Source: Chlorobiota bacterium
GTDB taxonomy: Bacteria > Bacteroidota > Ignavibacteria > Tepidaquicellales > OLB5
Length of the DNA stretch: 64,000 nt
Reading direction: 5' to 3'
Assembly: GCA_022616535.1 (NCBI GenBank)
Contig: JAKEEM010000035.1
Coordinates: forward strand, 1-64,000
The notes below the pieces were generated by a model, which was not told the DNA's origin, did no database searches, and saw nothing but the letters and a program-made list of their open reading frames with translations. Of the stretch, positions 12,053 through 21,358 are shown one piece after another. The position numbers and the translations under genes are program-made. The first letter of the stretch is position 1; every line of letters starts with the position of its first letter.

Positions 12053-12853
12053 TTAGATTCCCCACGTATTGTAATCTTTAATAATACCCATTGACACCAT
12101 TCTAATATAAAAATCTGTAAAGCCAACCCAAAAAAGGCTAAGCCAAGCAAACAGCTGGTGCCTCTCGTTAAGGTAAGTGACTTTTTTCCACAAGCCGAAT
12201 TTTGTTTTTGAACAGGAAAAACAATCAGTTTGCCCGCCTATTAAATGACGGAATGAGTGACATCCGAGAGTGTATAATGCAAGCATCGTCGGGTTGATTA
12301 GCAGCACCAATGTGCCAATTCCCGCACCGAATCCGCCTTTATAAAAGAATGCCTGAGCTGCGTCATAATACAAAATGAATAGAAATATTATTGCTGTATA
12401 AAGCGCGTAGCGGTGAAAGTTCTGGAACGTTAAGAGTCCTGTTTCGCCTTTATAATTTTTTTGAGGAAATGCGCCGACTGCACATGCGGGGGGCGACCAT
12501 GTAAACGCGCGGTAGTATGCCTTGCGGTAGTAGTAACATGTTAAACGGAAAGATAACGGAAATATCAGTATTAAAACAGCTGGTGATGAAGGCAGAAGAA
12601 AAAAGTTTGGCCACCATGCGGGCCATGCGCCGAGCAGTGAGTGTGATAAAGGAGCGCCGCCGGGTATCCCCGTTTTTACATATACAAGGGGCGAGTAAAA
12701 AGGTGAAAGATAAGGTTCATAATAATAGTAAGCGCCCTGCATTCCTGCCCATGTGCTGTATGCTATAAACGCGCCAAGTCCAACTAAGACTGCAACGGGC
12801 TGCAGCCACCAGTTATCAGCCCGGTATGTAAAACCGATAGAATTATTATTCAT
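12053..12853 (-). CDS. sdhC: Membrane anchor subunit of Sdh1-type succinate dehydrogenase
   Basis: 266 residues with about five or six hydrophobic spans (for example PVAVLVGLGAFIAYSTW, PAVLILIFPLSFRLTCYYY, YTAIIFLFILYYDAAQAFF, GIGTLVLLINPTMLALYTLG, LFAWLSLFWVGFTDFYI). The strings YYYRKAYYRAFTWSPPAC, CHSFRHLIGG and GQTDCFSC resemble the large single anchor of actinobacterial Sdh1. The His in NFHRYALY and CHSFRHLIG are candidate heme ligands. It is the only recognisable anchor for the two catalytic pairs in this cluster. Confidence 0.8.
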   Translation of the reverse strand: MNNNSIGFTYRADNWWLQPVAVLVGLGAFIAYSTWAGMQGAYYYYEPYLSPFYSPLVYVKTGIPGGAPLSHSLLGAWPAWWPNFFLLPSSPAVLILIFPLSFRLTCYYYRKAYYRAFTWSPPACAVGAFPQKNYKGETGLLTFQNFHRYALYTAIIFLFILYYDAAQAFFYKGGFGAGIGTLVLLINPTMLALYTLGCHSFRHLIGGQTDCFSCSKTKFGLWKKVTYLNERHQLFAWLSLFWVGFTDFYIRMVSMGIIKDYNTWGI

Positions 12854-12877
12854 ATTTACTGCTGCTATGCTTCTGTG

Positions 12878-13585
12878 TTATATTTCTCTCTTGCTCAACT
12901 CCTGCTTAAGCTCTGAAATATGCCAGGTGATATTAATTTCTTTCGGACAGGATTCAATGCAATTAAAAATTGTGTGGCATCTCCATATTCCGTTGGGGGT
13001 ATCTATAATGTCAAGCCGTTCATCGGCAGCTTCGTCACGCGTGTCAGCTATAAAGCGGTATGCCTTTAAAAGGGCGGCGGGACCGATATAGTTTTCATTG
13101 GTCCAGGTTGAAGGGCAGCTAGTGGTGCAGCAGGCGCATAAAATGCATTTTGCCGCTTCGAATAATTTTTCAGCATCGTCATTGGACTGAAGCCGTTCCC
13201 TGTCAAGGGGTGCAGGTGTATTATTGATTAAATACGGCTTGACTACGGCATTTTTTTCATAGAAGTCGCTCATATCAAGAACCAGGTCTTTAATTATCGG
13301 CAGTGAAGGCAGGGGTTCAATTGTGATTGGTTTTTTTGTGTTTATATCTTTAAGAAGGGTTTGGCATGCAAGGTGATTTTTGCCGTTTATTCTCATACCG
13401 TCGGAGCCGCAGATGCCGTGCGCGCAGGAGCGCCTGAACGAAAGGCTTCCGTCATGCTCCCATTTAATCTTGTGCAGGCAGTCAAGCACAGTCATGTTTT
13501 GATGCGCATCGAATTTATAGTCTTCGTAATGCGGCTCGCTGTCTTTTTCCGGGTTGTATCTTAATATTCTGAAAATTACTTCCAT
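12878..13585 (-). CDS. sdhB: Succinate dehydrogenase iron-sulfur subunit (enterobacterial/mitochondrial type)
   Basis: 235 residues. The [2Fe-2S] cluster motif is CAHGICGSDGMRINGKNHLA plus Cys, with Asp in the ligand position as in E. coli SdhB. CILCACCTTSCPS holds the [4Fe-4S] cluster and CHTIFNCIESCPK the [3Fe-4S] cluster. Length and motifs are those of SdhB of the TCA cycle. It starts three bases after the flavoprotein stop. No four-helix SdhC/SdhD pair is seen near it. Confidence 0.93.
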   Translation of the reverse strand: MEVIFRILRYNPEKDSEPHYEDYKFDAHQNMTVLDCLHKIKWEHDGSLSFRRSCAHGICGSDGMRINGKNHLACQTLLKDINTKKPITIEPLPSLPIIKDLVLDMSDFYEKNAVVKPYLINNTPAPLDRERLQSNDDAEKLFEAAKCILCACCTTSCPSTWTNENYIGPAALLKAYRFIADTRDEAADERLDIIDTPNGIWRCHTIFNCIESCPKEINITWHISELKQELSKREI

Positions 13586-13588
13586 ATT

Positions 13589-15349
13589 TTAATACTTTCT
13601 CTCCATGGGTTCAAATCTTGTCTTTACGACTTTTTTATAGGCAATCTTTGTTTCTTCCCCATCGCTGCTTTTCCGGATAAACGTGTGCTTCATCCAGTTT
13701 TTGTCGTCTCTGGCTGGAAAATCTTCCCTGTCGTGAGCGCCTCTTGATTCAGTTCTGTTCAGCGCGCTGTCATTGATGGCTTCCGCAATATCAAGCAGGT
13801 TTGCCAGTTCTATTGTTTCAAGCAAATCGGTATTGAATACTTTGCCCTTATCCTGAACAGTTATATTGTTATACTTCTGCTTTAATTGTTTGATAATGCT
13901 TTTCATTTGCTTCAAATCGGCTTCATTTCTGAATATACCGCATTTTTCCATCATGTTTTCCTGAAGCTCTCTTCGTATTGCAGAGGTTTTTTCATTCCCC
14001 GCCTGGTTAAGCAGTCTGGCCAATGTTGAATTAGCTCTTTCTTTCGGGTCTGAGTCAAAATCGGTATAATCGGCAGTCTTTAAAAACTCAGCGATTTTTT
14101 TACCGCCGCGCCTTCCGAAAACAACCAAGTCCAAAAGTGAATTTGTCCCCAGTCTGTTTGCCCCGTGGACAGACACACACGCGCATTCACCCGCAGCATA
14201 GAATCCTTTTACAGTGTTGCCCTTATGGTCGGCAAGGACTTCAGTGTCGTAATTCGTAGGAATCCCTCCCATTGCATAATGCGCTGTCGGCTGAATCGGT
14301 ACCGACTCTTTTGTCGGCTCAACACCCAAATATGTTCTCGCAAAACCGGTTATTTCTGGAATTTTCTCGTCTATCACTTCTTTGCCTAAATGAGTCAGGT
14401 CTAAATTAATGTAATAAGTTCCGTCGCTGCCTAAAATTCCGCGTCCCGCCCTTATTTCGGAAATAATTGCGCGCGATACCATATCTCTCGGAGCAAGGTC
14501 CTTTACTATAGGGGCGTAGACCTCCATAATCGGCTCATTTTTGTTATTCCTTAAAATCCCGCCTTCGCCTCTGGCTGCTTCGGAGACCAGAATCCCCAGC
14601 CGCCAAAGGCCTGTAGGGTGGAACTGGTAAAACTCCATATCCTCAAGAGGAAGCCCCGCCTGATAAGCAAGAGCGCATCCGTCACCAGTGCCTACGTGAG
14701 CATTCGATGTTATTCTGTAAACCCTGCCGTATCCGCCCGTTGCAAACATCACGCATTTTGCATGGAAGACGTGAATATCCGAAGTGGCAATATCTAATGC
14801 GGTTACCCCTTTACATGTGTTGTCTTCTATTATCAAATCCGTTAAAAAGTATTCGGAAAAAAAGTTTACCTGGTTCTTTATACAGGTTTCGTAAAGTGTT
14901 TGCAGCATAACGTGCCCTGTTCTGTCTGCAGAATAGCACGCACGCTTTACAGGTATCCGTTTTGAATTCGGGTCGTTTGGATTTTCGGGCTTCGTATGCC
15001 CGCCGAACTTCCGCTGGGCAATTTTGCCTTCCGGCGTTCTTGAAAAAGGCATTCCCATATGCTCAAGCTCTATGATTGCTCTCGGTGCGTCCTGGCACAT
15101 TATTTCTATTGCGTCCTGGTCGCCAAGATAATCCGAGCCTTTCACGGTATCAAACGCATGGTTTAGCCACGAGTCATCTTCTTCATTCGATAACGCTGCG
15201 CATACGCCTCCCTGTGCTGTTCCCGTATGCGAGCGGGTCGGAAACACTTTTGAGATAACTGCGCAGGAGTATTCTTTTGGTATTTCAACGGCAGCGCGAA
15301 GTCCTGCTCCACCTGCGCCCACTATAACAACATCAAATTTGTGTATCAT
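13589..15349 (-). CDS. sdhA: Succinate dehydrogenase flavoprotein (enterobacterial/mitochondrial type)
   Basis: 586 residues. The motifs are VVIVGAGGAGLRAAVE for FAD, TRSHTGTAQGGVCAAL with the covalent FAD His, EFYQFHPTGLW, LVSEAARGEGGIL, TAHYAMGGIPTN, and the active-site segment GANRLGTNSLLDLVVFGRRGG. All are standard for SdhA. It oxidises succinate to fumarate and passes electrons to the adjacent SdhB. In many bacteria sdhCD lie upstream; here the upstream neighbour, 15 bases away, is an HtrA-like protease. Confidence 0.95.
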   Translation of the reverse strand: MIHKFDVVIVGAGGAGLRAAVEIPKEYSCAVISKVFPTRSHTGTAQGGVCAALSNEEDDSWLNHAFDTVKGSDYLGDQDAIEIMCQDAPRAIIELEHMGMPFSRTPEGKIAQRKFGGHTKPENPNDPNSKRIPVKRACYSADRTGHVMLQTLYETCIKNQVNFFSEYFLTDLIIEDNTCKGVTALDIATSDIHVFHAKCVMFATGGYGRVYRITSNAHVGTGDGCALAYQAGLPLEDMEFYQFHPTGLWRLGILVSEAARGEGGILRNNKNEPIMEVYAPIVKDLAPRDMVSRAIISEIRAGRGILGSDGTYYINLDLTHLGKEVIDEKIPEITGFARTYLGVEPTKESVPIQPTAHYAMGGIPTNYDTEVLADHKGNTVKGFYAAGECACVSVHGANRLGTNSLLDLVVFGRRGGKKIAEFLKTADYTDFDSDPKERANSTLARLLNQAGNEKTSAIRRELQENMMEKCGIFRNEADLKQMKSIIKQLKQKYNNITVQDKGKVFNTDLLETIELANLLDIAEAINDSALNRTESRGAHDREDFPARDDKNWMKHTFIRKSSDGEETKIAYKKVVKTRFEPMERKY

Positions 15350-15364
15350 TCTGTTCTTTCCTGA

Positions 15365-16993
15365 TTAATTCATTTCCCTGATAGCTTTCAGCAGCTCGGC
15401 TTTCTTTTTATTTTCTTCAGGCGTATATGTATAAATGCTTTTTAAATCCATATAATAAAGTATCGCATCAAATTTCTTGCGTTCTTTAACGGCTATAAGC
15501 CCGAGATAATAGGGTATGTCTAAATAGTAAGTCGAACCGTAATAAGTAAGCTCCCTGTCATACGCCTGCTCAATATATTTTTTTGATTTCCTGTAATCGT
15601 TATACTTATAAAAATAAATTGCCCCAATTTGTATGTATGCCTGTGTGTAACCGGAGTCTTTCTTTATAATTCTCCTGTATTCTCTAATGGCTGTTTTATA
15701 TTTCCCCATCTTTTCGTGCAGGTTCGCAATTTGATACTGCACATAAATATCACCGGTGTCTTTTGTAAGCATCTTCTCATAAAAAAGCAATGCCTTTTTA
15801 TATTCTTTTGAAGTCGAATACGCATTTGCCAGACTCGATGACAACAGCCCAAGCAGGCTGTCTGATTGAAATCTTGTCCTTATTGTATCGTAGAGGTTTT
15901 CTGCACGGCTGAAGTTTTCCGTGTAAACATATAAATCCATAAGCTGTTCGTAAACCTGAAACGAATCCGGAGCAATATTTAGGCATTTGAAATAGAACAT
16001 TTCGGCTTTGCTGAAGTTTACCTTGGCAATTGAATCCTGCTTTACAACAAATGTATCCGCCGTTTTCATAGTATCTTTCTGCTTAACGTAATACCAGTTA
16101 TAGGTTGCCTCTGATTTATAGTTATTAGCCAGCTTTAAATTCGAAAAATACAGGCTTTCTTCCCTTTTTTTCCTTGCTTCCTCGTTGTTATCAATGTTTG
16201 CAAGGTCTATTGAATTCATAAAGTAAACAAAGCTGTTCACTGCAATGGCAAAATTCAGGTTTCCATAGCCGGTGTATGTGTAAGTCGTAATGCCAATTAC
16301 CTCACCTTGCTTGTTGAATAGCGCCCCCCCGCTGTTGCCGGGTGATATTGCCGCAGTTAATTGTATGACTTTTTCGAAGCTCTTTTCAATCGGTATATAT
16401 GACACCGGGTCGGTGAAGGAGACTTTTTCGTTATCGCGGATGCCTGCAACTATCCCCTGTGAAATAGTGTATTCATAGCCCAAAGGACTCCCGATGGCAA
16501 AAACTTCCTGCCCGACTTTTACAACATCCGAATTTCCGAATTTTATGGTCGGGAACTTCCTTCCGTTGGGTGATTTAATCCTGATAATAGCCATATCGTT
16601 TTTCTCGTCTATTATCAAAAGCTCCGCATCATAAAAAACCCCGTCGCTGGTTTTTACAAGCAGGCTGTCGATTCCGTCAACAACGTGATAGTTGGTGCCG
16701 ATTAGCCCGTCTTCGGTGAATATAAAACCGCTCCCGTTTAATAAAGTAGTATCTTTGTACGAATATGAATAATATGAGTAGTAGTTATCCGTATGATACC
16801 ATATAGATATCAGCGAGGGCTTGTTCATCTCAATTATCTGCTCTGCATTGAAATAAGAGGAAGTGTCCGCCAAAAATTTATTTGACTGCACGTTCCCCGG
16901 TTTTTTATCCTGTGAAAGAGTTAACGCTGAGCTGATTAATAATACCGTAAGAAAAAAATGTTTCAGCAAGTTATAAGTTACTTTCCTTTCCAC
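15365..16993 (-). CDS. HtrA/Do-like periplasmic serine protease with C-terminal TPR repeats
   Basis: 542 residues. An export signal (LLKHFFLTVLLISSALTLSQ) is followed by an S1C trypsin-like domain with His in TNYHVVDG, Asp in KNDMAIIRI and Ser in SPGNSGGALFN, so the triad is intact. No PDZ domain is evident. Instead, from about residue 330 there are tetratricopeptide-like repeats (YKKALLFYEKMLTKDTGD, YKTAIREYRRIIKKDSGY). This architecture suggests a periplasmic protease whose TPR domain recruits partners. The start lies within the end of the enoyl-CoA hydratase gene (16-base overlap). Confidence 0.85.
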   Translation of the reverse strand: MERKVTYNLLKHFFLTVLLISSALTLSQDKKPGNVQSNKFLADTSSYFNAEQIIEMNKPSLISIWYHTDNYYSYYSYSYKDTTLLNGSGFIFTEDGLIGTNYHVVDGIDSLLVKTSDGVFYDAELLIIDEKNDMAIIRIKSPNGRKFPTIKFGNSDVVKVGQEVFAIGSPLGYEYTISQGIVAGIRDNEKVSFTDPVSYIPIEKSFEKVIQLTAAISPGNSGGALFNKQGEVIGITTYTYTGYGNLNFAIAVNSFVYFMNSIDLANIDNNEEARKKREESLYFSNLKLANNYKSEATYNWYYVKQKDTMKTADTFVVKQDSIAKVNFSKAEMFYFKCLNIAPDSFQVYEQLMDLYVYTENFSRAENLYDTIRTRFQSDSLLGLLSSSLANAYSTSKEYKKALLFYEKMLTKDTGDIYVQYQIANLHEKMGKYKTAIREYRRIIKKDSGYTQAYIQIGAIYFYKYNDYRKSKKYIEQAYDRELTYYGSTYYLDIPYYLGLIAVKERKKFDAILYYMDLKSIYTYTPEENKKKAELLKAIREMN

Positions 16994-17778
16994 TCAGGTT
17001 TGCGTTTTTCGATAAATGCATTCATTCCTTCTTTCATATCCTCGGAAGCAAAGAGCAGGTAAAAGGCTTTACGCTCGTATTCAAGTCCGCCCTCAACAGT
17101 GGTATCGAATGCTTTTAATATTGCATCCTTCGCCATTTGAACTGCAATCGGAGGCATTGCGGCGATTTCCTTTGCAAGCGCCTGCGCTTCCTCAAGGTAA
17201 ATCTCATCGTCTGCAATTCTTGTAACAAGCCCAGCTTCGAACATTTCACGGGCTGAGTACATTCTTCCCGTCAGAATCATTTCCATTGCTCTTGCTTTTC
17301 CGATTGCTCTTGTAAGTCTTTGAGTTCCGCCTGCGCCGGGGATAATGCCGATTTTAATTTCCGGCTGTCCGAATCTAGTTGATTCAGCTGCCACAATCAT
17401 ATCGCATGTCATCGAGAGCTCGCACCCGCCGCCTAAAACATAACCCGATGTTGCGGCAATAATCGGTTTTTTGATTTTGCGGATTTTATCCCACACGGCA
17501 AACTGGTCGCGAATGTGCATATCTATCGCGCCTTGTGTTGCCATTTCCTTAATATCCGCGCCCGCTGCAAATGCCTTTGCACTGCCGGTGATTATAATAC
17601 ATCCAATTTCCGTCTCTTTGTCAAATTGTTCCAGCGCACCAAGCAGCTCACCCATTAATTCGATATTTAACGCATTTAAAACATCAGGGCGATTAAACTG
17701 GATTTGCCCAACCTTGAGTCCGCCCGGGTTATCTATTTTTGTAACAATTATGTTTTTGTAGGCGGGATTGCTTGCCAT
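16978..17778 (-). CDS. Enoyl-CoA hydratase/isomerase (crotonase family)
   Basis: 266 residues from the ATG at 17778 (a TTG precedes it by one codon). The crotonase signature is complete: the oxyanion-hole segment AFAAGADIKEM, GYVLGGGCELSM with the first catalytic Glu, and FGQPEIKIGIIPGAGGTQRL with the second. This matches short-chain enoyl-CoA hydratase (EC 4.2.1.17), acting in fatty-acid beta-oxidation or related acyl-CoA routes. It begins the long minus-strand gene run. The 249 bases between it and the next minus-strand gene should hold the promoter, though no clear elements were picked out. Confidence 0.92.
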   Translation of the reverse strand: MASNPAYKNIIVTKIDNPGGLKVGQIQFNRPDVLNALNIELMGELLGALEQFDKETEIGCIIITGSAKAFAAGADIKEMATQGAIDMHIRDQFAVWDKIRKIKKPIIAATSGYVLGGGCELSMTCDMIVAAESTRFGQPEIKIGIIPGAGGTQRLTRAIGKARAMEMILTGRMYSAREMFEAGLVTRIADDEIYLEEAQALAKEIAAMPPIAVQMAKDAILKAFDTTVEGGLEYERKAFYLLFASEDMKEGMNAFIEKRKPEWKGK

Positions 17779-18030
17779 CAATTAATAGATTTGCTTATTA
17801 AACAGCAAAAATACAGAAAATTGCATATAGTTACAATGGAAATTCAGTTTAGAAAGTCATACCCGAGAAGTCGGATATCCAGAGCTTAAGTTTCAAATAT
17901 CAATTAGTTTAGCCTTGGATGAAATTTTACTATAAATATAACAGACAATAATATAAATATTTACTTATTTTTTTACTCTGGAGTTCGCTTTGGCCTGCCT
18001 TCTGCATACACGCGCAAATGACAAGGAGAA

Positions 18031-18918
18031 TTACTCTATTATCATCGCTTTTTGGGGCTTACTGAAATTACGCCACAGAATCGCGCCGAAAATTATTACA
18101 CCCCCGAGTATTGAGTAAACCGAAGGCACCTCGCCAATCCCGATAAACACCCAAATCGGGTTGAAAATCGCCTCGAGCGTTGCTATTATCATCGATTCGG
18201 TTGCCGATACATACTTTATTCCTTCGTTAAAAATCATATAGCTTATGCCGATCTGTATTGCTCCCATATAAACAAGGATTAACCCTTCATTCACAGTTAT
18301 TTCAAAATTGGGGAAAATAATAATTGAAGCAATTACAGCAACAAGAGCATTTCCGGTTATAACGTAATTCAAAGTATTTTCGGATTTGTGTATGACTTTT
18401 TTATATTTCAAAAGCAGGCTGAACATTGCAAAACAAATTCCGGACCCGATTGCAATCAAATTTCCATAAATACTGCCAATTTCAAGCCTTCCGAAGAAAA
18501 ATAAAATCATTCCGCCGATACATATAATAATTGTTATAACGTTCTTCGGCTCAAACTTAGTTTTTAAAAATATCGGTTCAAGTACGACTAAATATATCGG
18601 AGCCGTGAACTGAAGAAAAATTGCATTTGCAGCGGTCGTCATTTTTGTTGCGGCTACAAACAGTATCAGAATGCCTGCATAAAATACTGCGGCAAAGTTT
18701 GAAACTTTATCGAACTCAAATTTTAATTTTTTACCGCGTAGCAGGCATATTGAATAAACGGTAATCGCGGCAATTGCAGATCGGTACAGTGAAATCTGAA
18801 ACGCATTGATTGTTAAGTACTTAATAAAAAAACCACTTGTGCTCCACAAAAATGCAGTGACGGAAATATAAATCAAGCCCTTGCGGTGCCTGGGAATTTT
18901 CTCCAAAAGGGATTTCAA
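18031..18918 (-). CDS. EamA/DMT-superfamily transporter
   Basis: 295 residues, almost entirely hydrophobic, with about ten predicted spans in two homologous halves. The first half begins GLIYISVTAFLWSTSGFFIK and the second is around IASGICFAMFSLLLKYKK. The end of the second half, TLEAIFNPIWVFIGIGEVPS, fits the EamA domain. Such proteins export or import small metabolites or amino acids, and the substrate cannot be told. The start overlaps the end of the upstream methyltransferase by four bases. Confidence 0.85.
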   Translation of the reverse strand: MKSLLEKIPRHRKGLIYISVTAFLWSTSGFFIKYLTINAFQISLYRSAIAAITVYSICLLRGKKLKFEFDKVSNFAAVFYAGILILFVAATKMTTAANAIFLQFTAPIYLVVLEPIFLKTKFEPKNVITIIICIGGMILFFFGRLEIGSIYGNLIAIGSGICFAMFSLLLKYKKVIHKSENTLNYVITGNALVAVIASIIIFPNFEITVNEGLILVYMGAIQIGISYMIFNEGIKYVSATESMIIATLEAIFNPIWVFIGIGEVPSVYSILGGVIIFGAILWRNFSKPQKAMIIE

Positions 18919-19733
18919 GCGGATTTTCTCCCTGCCGCGTTTACAAGAATGGGGGAGAAAAAAACTGTGTCAGGATTTTGCTTGTGTTCATTCCAGTCAT
19001 TAAGCATAGCATCGCCTGTATTCTGCTTAATAATTTCCATATCAATCATTTGCTGAACGTGAACATTGAAAAATCTATCCGCCCACTGAAGTACACCGCT
19101 CGCGGGTCCCCCCGCTAAAACAACTGGGCGATAGTGCACCAGTTCGATGTTTCGTTCTCTAAACATTTTAGGAAATTTTGCGCCGATATACGGGTCGCCT
19201 CCCCCGTGTTTCCAGTAAGCACGGACTGTTTCAGCCATGTTTTCAAAAGCACCTCCTCTTGGGTAGAGCGAAAGCCCTTCGTACGCATAATCCATAAAGG
19301 CAATTATGCCCCCCGTAGCAAGTGATTTTAAAAGCTTATCCATAAATAAATCGGGGTTAGGTACAAATGCGATAACCCATCTTGCAAAAATCACGTCATA
19401 ATAATTTTCAGGCAGTTCGGCGTCCTCAGCAGCGCTTTGGATTGCTTTTGTATTATTCCAGCCTTTCTCCTTGCATTTATTTACAAAGTAGTTTAGGTAA
19501 AATTCCGATGGCTCAAGAGCGGTTACTTCCCCTGTTTTGCCCACTTTCTCAAGGAATTCAAACGAAACAAATCCCGGTCCTGAGCCGACGTCAAGGATTT
19601 TCCATCCCTTTTGGATTTGGAGTTTTTCCAAAAAGGTGTCTGTGACTTCTTTCCATACTGAGTGCTGGAATTCAAGCCGGTTTAGCTCATATTCGCTTAT
19701 GCCCAGTATGTATTGGTCTGATTTTTTATTCAT
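18915..19733 (-). CDS. Class I SAM-dependent methyltransferase
   Basis: 272 residues. Motif I is WKILDVGSGPGFVSFEF (about residues 42-58), followed by the acidic residue of strand 2 in VTALEPSEF and the strand YDVIFARWVIAFVPNPDLF. This is a methyltransferase-11/25 type fold. The C-terminal third (PRGGAFENMAETVRAYWKHGG) probably forms the substrate cap. The substrate is unknown. It forms a two-gene unit with the EamA transporter, which could export the methylated product. Confidence 0.82.
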   Translation of the reverse strand: MNKKSDQYILGISEYELNRLEFQHSVWKEVTDTFLEKLQIQKGWKILDVGSGPGFVSFEFLEKVGKTGEVTALEPSEFYLNYFVNKCKEKGWNNTKAIQSAAEDAELPENYYDVIFARWVIAFVPNPDLFMDKLLKSLATGGIIAFMDYAYEGLSLYPRGGAFENMAETVRAYWKHGGGDPYIGAKFPKMFRERNIELVHYRPVVLAGGPASGVLQWADRFFNVHVQQMIDMEIIKQNTGDAMLNDWNEHKQNPDTVFFSPILVNAAGRKSA

Positions 19734-19857
19734 AATTAATTTGCAATATTGTTTTATTTGTAACTCAAATCAATATAAAAATAATTTTAGAGGTACCAAA
19801 TTCTCCACCGATAAATGAACGGGGAATTTGTTTTTTAAAATAATTATTTTCGCGGCA

Positions 19858-20726
19858 ATGAATATCTGGCTTGGCAAAAAAAGAGGGTATTTAACCGATT
19901 GGATTACACAAAAATGGGTTCGGTTTACGGGCAACAAAGCTGATTTACGGAGTGAACGATTGCTCCTTGGTCCGATGGGCGATACTGAAAAAATCGGGGA
20001 AGATTTTTATAAACAGGTTACCTCGGATGAAAACCTAGAAATTGTTACCGATGAAAATAATTCCGGCTTGTTAAAAAATCTGGATGTTTTAAAAAACAGC
20101 TCTCTCCAAAACTTTAATCCCAAGGTAAAGGATTTCTATGAACGTACAATTAATTACGAATTTGATGTTTGGTCCGAATGGGTGGGATTTTTCAAGCCGT
20201 TCGGGCGGCTGCTTGCTGTAATTTTTCCAAACGGCTCCAGCAGCTTAACGTTCCGCTTTCTCCATTGGATACAAGCCGTGGGGTTACGAGTGAAATCATA
20301 CAATTAAAGGATAAATCGACCGGTGAAGCCTTTTACCGAATATGGCTTCGGAAAAAAATTGTCGCTGGTGACGTAATTTATGCCGGCTGCTACGGCTGGT
20401 GCAAGCCGCCCAATGTTAATTATAACTGTACCAAAGTTGTTTTTCCTCTTCCAAACGGCAACTGCACGGTTATTATGACTCCAACAACCGGTGATGACGG
20501 CTCACTTAAGCTTGTCTCAAATGGCAGCAGATACGGCGACCCGGGATTTTATTTCACAATCAAAAATAGCGAGGGCGTTTATTACGCAAGGTTTGTAAAA
20601 ACAATGAGGGAAACAATTCACGTATATGTGGATTCACAAGGGGTTTTAAGAACCGACCACACCCTTACAATATGGAAAAGAACGTTTCTAAAGCTCCATT
20701 ACAAGATATTTATAAAGAGTTATTAA
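19858..20726 (+). pseudogene. Conserved protein of unknown function, split by a -1 frameshift
   Basis: Two overlapping frames together make one protein of about 290 residues. The first frame runs from ATG 19858 (or TTG 19828) through FFKPFGRLLAVIF and then goes out of frame, stopping at 20307. The second frame continues with SKRLQQLNVPLSPLDTSRG and runs to TAA 20726, with KVVFPLPNGNCTVIM, YGDPGFYFTI and TMRETIHVYVD. Adding one T to the T5 run at 20222-20226 joins them cleanly, so a single-base loss is the simplest reading. I recall the C-terminal wording from conserved bacterial hypothetical proteins, but no function is known. It may be a sequencing error rather than true decay. Confidence 0.65.
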
Positions 20727-20845
20727 GTTTGTTAAGTTCATTAAGTTTAGTGAGTACATTGAGTTTAGTGAGTTCATTAAGTTTATTGAGTTTCAAAACC
20801 TTATAACTTTACGAACTTTATAAATCTTATTAACTTTATAAACTT
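20723..20845. repeat. Inverted 9-bp tandem repeat array starting at a stop codon
   Basis: Eight degenerate 9-bp units of the type TTAAGTTTA/GTGAGTTCA run from 20723 to 20794. After a six-base spacer (AAAACC) come five units of the opposite orientation, such as TATAAACTT and TATTAACTT, from 20801 to 20845. The array starts at the stop codon of the preceding gene and could fold as a long imperfect hairpin. Confidence 0.75.
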
Positions 20846-20908
20846 AAATTTTTTACTCTTTTTAATATCATTAATATTTCGGAAATTTGAGAGTTTTAAA
20901 GCCAGTTT

Positions 20909-21343
20909 ATGACAAAAGGTGTCCTAAATAACTACAAAACCGAAGAAATCAGGGAAAATCAAAATCCTGTGGTGAGATGGATTTTGATTATTAGCGGTTT
21001 CGTTTTAATCGGAATCGGAATACTCGGAATGTTCCTGCCTTTACTTCCTACAACGGTTTTTTTTATTCTTGCTGCATGGTGTTTTGCAAGAAGCTCCGGA
21101 AAATTCTACTACTGGCTTCATCATAACCGTTTGTTCGGGAAATATCTTAGGGATTATTCCTCCGGCGGGGGGATGAGTGTAAAATCGAAAATTTATTCAA
21201 TTTTATTTTTGTGGACGGGCATACTTGTATCGGCAATTTTATTAACCGAGAATTTGTATGTTAGAATCCTTTTGCTTGCAATAGCAGTTGGAGTTACGTG
21301 GCACATTGCTTCATTAAAAACAATAAAAGAGACAGAGAATTAA
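20909..21343 (+). CDS. YbaN-like inner-membrane protein (DUF454)
   Basis: 144 residues. The family pattern is visible: a first span with GFVLIGIGILGMFLPLLPTT, then FFILAAWCFARSS, the conserved HNRLFGKYLRDY loop, and two further spans. This is DUF454/YbaN, a small integral membrane protein of unknown biochemical role. It ends 15 bases before ruvB and is probably co-transcribed with it. Confidence 0.88.
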   Translation: MTKGVLNNYKTEEIRENQNPVVRWILIISGFVLIGIGILGMFLPLLPTTVFFILAAWCFARSSGKFYYWLHHNRLFGKYLRDYSSGGGMSVKSKIYSILFLWTGILVSAILLTENLYVRILLLAIAVGVTWHIASLKTIKETEN

Positions 21344-21358
21344 AATGTTTGGAGTTAA

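Noticed and set aside
16290-16478. Antisense open frame over the HtrA-like protease gene
   Set aside because: It is a shadow of the protease coding frame with no start signal or family motif.
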